Assembly: GCF_900489465.1 (NCBI RefSeq)
Contig: NZ_UEFQ01000024.1
Coordinates: 248,001 to 312,000, forward strand
Direction of reading: 5' to 3'
DNA from: Aequorivita sp. CIP111184
GTDB taxonomy: Bacteria; Bacteroidota; Bacteroidia; Flavobacteriales; Flavobacteriaceae
Length of the DNA: 64,000 nt
The position numbers were made by a program, and so were the translations under genes. Positions within the stretch are counted from its first letter, which is position 1. Each line of letters starts with the position of its first letter. The notes under the pieces are model-generated. The model was not told the origin of the DNA and did not search any database. It saw only the letters and a list, made by a program, of their open reading frames with translations. This document shows, in pieces, positions 58,677 to 64,000 of the stretch.

Positions 58677-58967
58677 TTAACGAATAATCAGAAATTTGGA
58701 ATTTTCCATGGCTTTCACCCAATGGGGAATATCTTTTGGAAACTTAAAATCCTGATGGGTTTTGATAGGATATACTTCTGAATTAATATGAAAATTAATT
58801 TCGCCTTCCAAAACAATTATCTGTGCATCCCGCGGGGCGGTATGTTCGGGGAAAGTGGCGTCCTTTTCAAGACTGATAAGAAGGGTTTCTGCAGGGCCGT
58901 CGTTCAGTTTTGAAACTTGAAGTTTGTTGAAAGCCTGATTTTTAATGGTGTCGTTTATTTGATACAT
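58677..58967 (-). CDS. Small cupin in the nos cluster
   Basis: A 96-residue single cupin domain (FPEHTAPRDAQIIVLEGEINFHINSEV, FPKDIPHWVKAMENSKFLI) with two plausible His ligands. It is between nosL and nosD with short gaps, so it is part of the nos operon; its role is unknown. Confidence 0.75.
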   Translation of the reverse strand: MYQINDTIKNQAFNKLQVSKLNDGPAETLLISLEKDATFPEHTAPRDAQIIVLEGEINFHINSEVYPIKTHQDFKFPKDIPHWVKAMENSKFLIIR

Positions 58968-58971
58968 TGTG

Positions 58972-59406
58972 TTATTTTTTTAAATGATCTTGGATTTCTT
59001 CCCAAGAAAACAATTCTCCTGTAAATTTTTCTTTTCCATTTTGGGCGGCCGTTTCATTTTCAAAAGCGGAAAGATTTGCGCCCATCGGGCTGGAAATTTG
59101 AGTGCTCACCAAATAAGTAGCCATCGTGGCATCCATCAATTGTCCCGGTTGGTTGAAATCTGCAGTTAAATACAAGGCAATTTCAGTGTCCTTCAATTCG
59201 TCCTGTAAGGAATGAACCATACATTCTATGGCGTCATATTTATAAGCTTTTCCTTTTGTAGTTACAAGTTGTGATGCGTGCTGCCTGTCCACAATAGTCA
59301 TATTGCAGTAATGGCAGGCATCGGTTCCGTATGCTATTTGTTGGGGGCTTACATTGCAAGAAACCAACAAAGTACTTATTATACTTAAAATGATGAAAGT
59401 TTTCAT
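58972..59406 (-). CDS. nosL: NosL copper chaperone lipoprotein
   Basis: A 144-residue lipoprotein (LLVSC, Cys17) with a Cu(I)-binding pattern in the mature N terminus, ACHYCNMTIVDRQHASQL, and ELFSWEEIQDHLKK at the end. NosL delivers copper to apo-NosZ. It overlaps the upstream gene by one base. Confidence 0.92.
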   Translation of the reverse strand: MKTFIILSIISTLLVSCNVSPQQIAYGTDACHYCNMTIVDRQHASQLVTTKGKAYKYDAIECMVHSLQDELKDTEIALYLTADFNQPGQLMDATMATYLVSTQISSPMGANLSAFENETAAQNGKEKFTGELFSWEEIQDHLKK

Positions 59407-60050
59407 TATACAGTCGCGGTTTTTAAAGATGATTTTTTAACTACTTTCTTGTATTCTTTCTTTCCGACGAAGAAAGCGACAATGGTCAACATCATTCCCA
59501 CAAACATCATATATGCACCGGTTGCGGGCCAAGAATCTACATCGAAGTTAAGCATTTTTTGATAGCCCATCAGTGGTGGCTTGTAGGTCATTGGGGTACC
59601 GTCTGGGTTTAGCAATTTCATAATAGCTTTTGGATTTAGATCGGTTCCATATTCCATAAGCCAAGAATTGAAATCGTACATTCCCATTATACCAAGCACG
59701 GACATTAACAAGAACCAACCAATAAACCATTTGTAACTCACTTTTCCGAAGAAACCTAGTAATCCAATAAGAACACCTAGGGCGACCATTCCCCCAATTA
59801 CCATCGGAAACGTTTGAAATTCCCACATATCTTTTGGTTCGGGAATTGTTTTCATACCAATATAATGGTTCAAACCGTCAATATTTTGGATATCAAATTC
59901 CTGTACTCCCTGTATTCCTTCAATATAAATATCCATGCCAAGGGGATCCGGATATTGCGGAGCACCGAGCATAATATTCCACAATGGGAATTTAAAAAGT
60001 CCCAACAACAGCAAAGAGCCAATAATCATTATTATTCCTGCTTTTTTCAT
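59406..60050 (-). CDS. Multi-helix membrane protein of the nos cluster
   Basis: A 214-residue protein with four to five helices and an extracytoplasmic N-terminal part (GLNHYIGMKTIPEP, EFQTFPMVIGG). It lies between nosZ and nosL, overlaps nosL by one base and so is translationally coupled to it. The place matches NosB-type membrane proteins of clade II nos clusters, but I have no sequence basis to name it so. Confidence 0.7.
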   Translation of the reverse strand: MKKAGIIMIIGSLLLLGLFKFPLWNIMLGAPQYPDPLGMDIYIEGIQGVQEFDIQNIDGLNHYIGMKTIPEPKDMWEFQTFPMVIGGMVALGVLIGLLGFFGKVSYKWFIGWFLLMSVLGIMGMYDFNSWLMEYGTDLNPKAIMKLLNPDGTPMTYKPPLMGYQKMLNFDVDSWPATGAYMMFVGMMLTIVAFFVGKKEYKKVVKKSSLKTATV

Positions 60051-60152
60051 TTTGAATGTATTTGAGATGTGGGAAGTGAGATATTCGAAATGGAGGAGTA
60101 AAAGTTTTAGAACATAATTCCCACGGCTATATTCTAAAATTTAAAATCTTTT

Positions 60153-60186
60153 AAAAGACGGGGGAAATCAACAACCCCCGTCTTTT
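60153..60186. terminator. Strong hairpin after nosZ
   Basis: Arms AAAAGACGGGGG (60153-60164) and CCCCCGTCTTTT (60175-60186) enclose ten bases; T follows on both strands. It lies 54 bases beyond the nosZ stop codon and 103 bases before the start of the membrane protein gene at 60050. It would end the nosZ transcript, or attenuate read-through into nosL-DFY. Confidence 0.8.
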
Positions 60187-60239
60187 TGTTGAAAATACAC
60201 TGAATCACTAATCAGGTATTTCATCACTAAAAACTTCTT

Positions 60240-62207
60240 TTAATCTTCGCCTAAAGACCATTTAAGCTCTGTTCCAGAACCTGCAGGGCTTACGCGAACA
60301 TAACCTTGCATTTCTTGGTGTAATGCAGAACAGAAATCGGTACAGTAAAATGGCCATACCCCGGGAAGTTTTGGTTCCCAAATAAAGGTTTCTGTCTGTC
60401 CTGGCATAATCAACAATTCTGAAGTATTAGCGCCAATCATACTAATTCCATGTGGTACATCGTAATCCTGTTCGTGGTTTGTAACGTGGAAGAACACTTT
60501 GTCGCCCACTTTTACACCTTCAATATTATCTGGGTTAAAGTGGCTTCGAATCATGGTCATATAAATATGTACTTCATTTCCTTTGCGCTCCACTTTTGCA
60601 TCACCATCAGTAATTGTGGCGTAAGGGTGTTTATTTTCAGAAAGCTTGAATATCTGTTTTGAATTTTTTGCAACTATATCTGCAGGAATACCAGCAGCAT
60701 AGTGAGGCTCCCCAATGGTTGGGAAATCCAATAACAGTTCCATTTTATCACCGCTTATGTCAAACAACTGTGCAGACTGTGTAACCTCTGGTCCTGTTGG
60801 CAAATATCTGTCTTTTGTAATTTTATTCATTGAGAGCAAATATTTTCCAAAAGGCTTACGAGAATTTCCGCCCGGAATCATTACGTGTCCCACAGAATAA
60901 AATACGGGTTGTCTATCTTCAACTTCCCAAGATCCCAATTTCCATTTTACAACTTCAGAAGAAATAAAGAACGAGGTATAAGCATTTCCTTTATCATCAA
61001 ACTCTGTGTGCAATGGACCAAGACCTGCTTGTTTTACAGTTCCTGCAAGTACATCTTCGAATTTTAAGATTGGAATACCGTAAGCTTCTCCATCAAATTT
61101 CTTGTTTTCAATAGCGGCAAGCATTTTTGTGAAAGAATGCACTGTTAAATCGGCAGAAAGTTTTCCGTTACCAACAATATACTCTCCCGTTGGATCAACA
61201 TCACAACCGTGAGGTGATTTTGGCGTTGGAAGGAAAAATATAGCGCCCGGTACATCCAATGGATTAACCGTAAGAACTTCATCCATTATTGTTGAAGTGG
61301 CCGAATGTGTTTCATCACTATAAACATTGTGTGCGTATTTCGCTGGAACTTTTGTTCCTCCACCGTTATTTACATATTCTTCAATTTTCTTCCAGTTTAC
61401 GGCTGCAATAAAATCTTTATCGTTTTGGGAAGCGTTTACTTCCAACAATGAGTTTGCTTCTTCGGTATTATAAGTAGTAAAGAAGAACCAACCGTGAGAT
61501 TTGTCGCGACCGGGATGCGAAAGGTCATAATCAAAACCAGGCATTAATAATTGAAATTTAATAGCCATACGCCCTGTTTCGGGTGCAACACTTATAAATG
61601 AAAGTGCTCCTTTAAAGTTTCCTTTATAATCCTTAATAGGCATATCGCGCTGTGGAATTGGCACTGAGAAACGAGTTCCCGCCACTACATATTCCGTATT
61701 TTCAGTAACGAAAGAAGAACTGTGGTTCCCGGCGCTGTTTGGCACTTCAAGAATTTCTGCAGTTTCAAAAGTGGTTAAATCAATACGCGCAATACGGGGG
61801 GTGTTGTTTTCATTAATAAAAACCCAACGTCCATCAAGTTCTCCATTCGTTTGTGATATATCTGGGTGATGCGCATCTCCCCAAGGCACAAATCCATAAG
61901 AAGTTTCTAACATAGGTTTACTTTCTTCATTGTATCCATAAGCCTTTTCAGGATCTTGTGAAAATACGGGAATCACTTTAAACAATCGCCCTGATGGCAA
62001 TCCGTAAACAGCAAGCTGTCCACTAAAACCCCCTGAAACGAAAGCATAAAACTCATCGTGTTCGCCTGGAGCTACATACACTTTTTCAGCGGCGTTGCCA
62101 GCCAAACCACCCTGGCCTTTGTTTCCTCTTTTGTTTCCGTCATTGTTACAGCTCACCAAACCGGCGACCATAATTAGGGAAACCAAAATATTAATTGCTT
62201 TTTTCAT
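60240..62207 (-). CDS. nosZ: Nitrous oxide reductase, clade II type
   Basis: A 655-residue enzyme with a Sec signal and lipobox (LVSC) rather than a twin-arginine signal, as in clade II NosZ. CuZ ligand regions include GDAHHPDISQTNGELDGRW, FLPTPKSPHGCDVDPTGEY and GLGPLHTEFDDKGNAYTSFF. The C-terminal cupredoxin has the CuA motif C622-TDF-C626-SAL-H630-QE-M633. It reduces N2O to N2 in the periplasm. It is downstream of a fasciclin gene and a cytochrome c gene. Confidence 0.95.
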   Translation of the reverse strand: MKKAINILVSLIMVAGLVSCNNDGNKRGNKGQGGLAGNAAEKVYVAPGEHDEFYAFVSGGFSGQLAVYGLPSGRLFKVIPVFSQDPEKAYGYNEESKPMLETSYGFVPWGDAHHPDISQTNGELDGRWVFINENNTPRIARIDLTTFETAEILEVPNSAGNHSSSFVTENTEYVVAGTRFSVPIPQRDMPIKDYKGNFKGALSFISVAPETGRMAIKFQLLMPGFDYDLSHPGRDKSHGWFFFTTYNTEEANSLLEVNASQNDKDFIAAVNWKKIEEYVNNGGGTKVPAKYAHNVYSDETHSATSTIMDEVLTVNPLDVPGAIFFLPTPKSPHGCDVDPTGEYIVGNGKLSADLTVHSFTKMLAAIENKKFDGEAYGIPILKFEDVLAGTVKQAGLGPLHTEFDDKGNAYTSFFISSEVVKWKLGSWEVEDRQPVFYSVGHVMIPGGNSRKPFGKYLLSMNKITKDRYLPTGPEVTQSAQLFDISGDKMELLLDFPTIGEPHYAAGIPADIVAKNSKQIFKLSENKHPYATITDGDAKVERKGNEVHIYMTMIRSHFNPDNIEGVKVGDKVFFHVTNHEQDYDVPHGISMIGANTSELLIMPGQTETFIWEPKLPGVWPFYCTDFCSALHQEMQGYVRVSPAGSGTELKWSLGED

Positions 62208-62233
62208 TGTTCTATTATTTTATAATTAATTGA

Positions 62234-62812
62234 TTAGTTTACTGGCAATATCACTTTATCCACTACGTGTACAATCCCGTTACCGGCTGGAATGCTTGCA
62301 AGAATTTTAGCTCCTCCCACATAAACATCTTCGCCTTTTACCTCTACGGAAATGCTTTCTCCTCCTGCTTGACCAAGTTTTTTAAATTTCTTTAGAAATT
62401 CTTTTGAATAATTACCCGGAGTAACATGATTTTTCAAGATGCTAGCCAGTTGATCCTTGTTTTCAGGTTTCAATAGGTTTTCAACCGTACCAGCGGGTAG
62501 CGCATCAAAAGCAGCATTTGTTGGAGCAAAGACCATCAATGGTCCAGCATTTACAAGTGAATTTTCCAAGCCTGCAGCTTTAACAGCGGCCACAAGCGTT
62601 GTATGATCTGACGAGCCTATAGCAATTTGAAGTACATTGGGTTTTGACTCATCATTTTCAATAAATGCTTGCCCTTGTTTGGCAGTTTCGGCATTACTGT
62701 TTTCAGTGCTTTCTAAAACTGTTCCAGTAGCTTCATTTTTTGGTTCGTTTTTACACGCTGAAAACACGAGTAAAACACCTAGTACAAATAGGGATTTGAT
62801 AATAGTTTTCAT
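62234..62812 (-). CDS. Fasciclin-domain lipoprotein of the nos cluster
   Basis: A 192-residue protein with signal and lipobox-like FSAC, a short polar linker and one FAS1 domain: DHTTLVAAVKAAGLENSLV, MVFAPTNAAFDALP, HVTPGNYSKEFLKKFK and GNGIVHVVDKVILPV. FAS1 domains occur in adhesive proteins and, in Bacteroidota, near nosZ. Its role in N2O reduction is unknown. It starts 27 bases before nosZ and is probably cotranscribed with it. Confidence 0.85.
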   Translation of the reverse strand: MKTIIKSLFVLGVLLVFSACKNEPKNEATGTVLESTENSNAETAKQGQAFIENDESKPNVLQIAIGSSDHTTLVAAVKAAGLENSLVNAGPLMVFAPTNAAFDALPAGTVENLLKPENKDQLASILKNHVTPGNYSKEFLKKFKKLGQAGGESISVEVKGEDVYVGGAKILASIPAGNGIVHVVDKVILPVN

Positions 62813-62832
62813 CTTGTTTGTTGGTTTTAAAA

Positions 62833-62859
62833 CCTTGCAAGGCTATTCACCTTGCAAGG
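62833..62859. terminator. Hairpin of two CCTTGCAAGG copies
   Basis: The self-complementary ten-mer CCTTGCAAGG occurs at 62833-62842 and 62850-62859. The two copies can also pair with each other around a seven-base loop. On the minus strand four T follow. It lies between the cytochrome gene and the fasciclin gene and could reduce read-through. Confidence 0.6.
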
Positions 62860-62882
62860 AAAGTTGGTTGTTTAAGTGTGTA

Positions 62883-63389
62883 TTAAAGTGTTCTAAAATA
62901 TTCAAGTACTTGTCTGGCCTCTTCTTCGGTCAAGTTTTGATTTGCCATGGGCGAACCGTTAAACTCCATCAATAATGCTTTTGCAATAGGATCTTTTTGC
63001 ACCATTTCCTCAGGATTTAGAATCATATTCATAATCCATTCAGGGGTACGTCTTTCCAAAACTCCAGTTGGAGCGGGACCAATAAACTTTTTGTCCGGTT
63101 TATGGCAGGCCATACATTTGTTTTTGTAAACTTCCATTCCTTTGGCCGCCATTGCCTGGTCAACAGTAGCTGGCAACTCTAAATTTTTAATTGGCCCAAT
63201 ACCTTTATTAGTTAAGTCAATTGTTTCTGAAGCTTTCAAAGTAGCTGCTGCTACTTCCTCTTTCGGAGTTTCTGTTGTGGTTGGTTTTTGACCTATTTGA
63301 ATACCTTCACTCTTTTTCTCTTCCTTACCACCGCAGCTTATTAAAGCTAAAATTGCTATCGCGGTTATTGATTTCATTATATTTTTCAT
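62883..63389 (-). CDS. Cytochrome c lipoprotein of the nos cluster
   Basis: A 168-residue protein; I start at the ATG ending at 63389 (MKNIMKSITAIAILALISC), which gives a lipobox (LISC) and follows the -7 box at the right distance. The cytochrome domain has CMACHKPDKKFIGPAPTGVLERRTPEW and, for the sixth ligand, a Met around GSPMANQNLTEEEARQVLEYF. It is a likely electron donor to NosZ. The FNR-type module upstream probably drives it and the following fasciclin and nosZ genes. Confidence 0.88.
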   Translation of the reverse strand: MKNIMKSITAIAILALISCGGKEEKKSEGIQIGQKPTTTETPKEEVAAATLKASETIDLTNKGIGPIKNLELPATVDQAMAAKGMEVYKNKCMACHKPDKKFIGPAPTGVLERRTPEWIMNMILNPEEMVQKDPIAKALLMEFNGSPMANQNLTEEEARQVLEYFRTL

Positions 63390-63413
63390 AGTTGTTAGAA
63401 TTATTTTACTTGA

Positions 63414-63456
63414 CAAAATTAGCGCTACACTTGAAGTTAGAATATGATTTATATCA
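63414..63456 (-). promoter_or_regulatory. FNR-type promoter module of the nos cytochrome gene
   Basis: TGATTTATATCA (63445-63456), and on the minus strand TAATTTTG (63421-63414), a full match to TAnnTTTG. The spacing is 29.5 bases from palindrome centre to box. The ATG follows at 63389. Confidence 0.75.
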
Positions 63457-63553
63457 TATATAGGATATTTTTATCTTTTAATCTTTATTTTTAAATAGCT
63501 TGAAACAAACCTTTTACAAACAATAAAAATTTAGTTTTGCTAAAGTGCGATTA

Positions 63554-63596
63554 TGACGAAAATCATTTTAGAAAATATTTTTAAAAATTACTTTTG
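63554..63596 (+). promoter_or_regulatory. FNR-type promoter module of the universal stress protein gene
   Basis: TGACGAAAATCA (63554-63565) and TACTTTTG (63589-63596), a full match to the -7 box. The spacing is the same 29.5 bases. The usp ATG follows at 63610. Confidence 0.75.
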
Positions 63597-63609
63597 AAGA
63601 AATCTTATT

Positions 63610-64000
63610 ATGAAAAATATACTTTTACCGACAGATTTTTCAAAAAGCTCAAAAAATGCCATTCGTTATGCAATGAGGTTTTTTGAAGGGGAAACCTGTA
63701 CGTTTCATATTCTCAATTCGCAAAAGCCCTCGGGCTATATAACTGCAGATGTGCTTTATGGGGCTCCGGGTTCAACAATTTATGATGGTATTTTAAATGA
63801 CAATAAAAAGGAACTAGAGAAAATGGTTCTATTTTGTGAATCGAATTCAACTAAAGAAAATTTCACCTTTGTTCCAAAAATCGACTTTGACAATATTGTA
63901 GATGCCGTAAACCAAGCAATTACAAAGAATAATATTGAACTAATAATTATGGGTACAAATGGGGCTACGGGCGCTGCTGAAACTATTTTTGGAAGCAATA
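63610..64000 (+). CDS. Universal stress protein, truncated by the window edge
   Basis: The frame starts at 63610 (MKNILLPTDFSKSSKNAIRYA) and runs to the window edge. The UspA pattern of an ATP-binding domain is visible in MGTNGATGAAETIFGSN at the end. Low-oxygen-induced Usp proteins are common; the FNR-type module upstream fits that. It is a homolog of the tandem protein at 20538-21368. Confidence 0.88.
   Translation, partial: MKNILLPTDFSKSSKNAIRYAMRFFEGETCTFHILNSQKPSGYITADVLYGAPGSTIYDGILNDNKKELEKMVLFCESNSTKENFTFVPKIDFDNIVDAVNQAITKNNIELIIMGTNGATGAAETIFGSN

Overview
The window reads as chromosome of a member of the Bacteroidota, most likely the Flavobacteriaceae. Supporting signs are the low GC content, promoters with a TAnnTTTG -7 box and little Shine-Dalgarno sequence, a fused CcoN-CcoO oxidase subunit, paired HYC_CC_PP proteins, SHOCT and DUF5676 small membrane proteins, and a Sec-type lipoprotein NosZ (clade II type).

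Left half (1-28.9 kb) is a copper-handling and stress island built around a divergent promoter region at 11.9-12.2 kb. Leftward genes encode a CusA-type RND pump, a TolC-type channel, two multicopper oxidases (one fused to an outer-membrane barrel domain), two near-identical Met-rich lipoproteins, a SHOCT protein, a frameshifted DUF302 gene and a truncated lipoprotein at the edge. Rightward genes encode an HMA-AraC regulator, a third Met-rich lipoprotein, small metal-binding and membrane proteins, an NDH-2-like enzyme, an APC permease, a heavy-metal chaperone, an archaeal-type (type II) GAPDH with a class I aldolase, a tandem universal stress protein, an ATP-cone/Mrr-like nuclease, a beta-CASP hydrolase, an NTPase, a CopB-type copper ATPase and an MFS pump. 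GC-rich palindromic elements sit in frame inside several of these genes.

A gene-free stretch of about 0.84 kb (28.9-29.7 kb) with two related terminator-like copies and one long hairpin separates the island from the right half.

Right half (29.7-64 kb) is a low-oxygen respiration and denitrification block: hemN, a porin, nirK fused to cytochrome c, nirV and SCO on the plus strand; then, on the minus strand, the whole cbb3 oxidase locus (ccoI, S, NO, Q, P, G, H and a TauE/SafE-like gene), NO-damage repair and hemerythrin genes, an operon for an oxidase-like enzyme that keeps the six heme/copper histidines but has Phe in place of the active-site Tyr (candidate NO reductase), two Rrf2 regulators, a CoA-transferase, and a nos cluster. 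Together these could reduce nitrite to N2; no nitrate reductase and no canonical norB are seen.

Two regulatory layers are visible. (1) A 12-bp FNR-type palindrome (TGAY-N4-RTCA) lies at a fixed distance from a TAnnTTTG-like -7 box, forming a 43-44 nt module upstream of seven right-half units, with a weaker eighth, plus one candidate in the copper island. (2) Two nearly identical 24-bp palindromes precede the candidate NO reductase operon and an Rrf2 gene.
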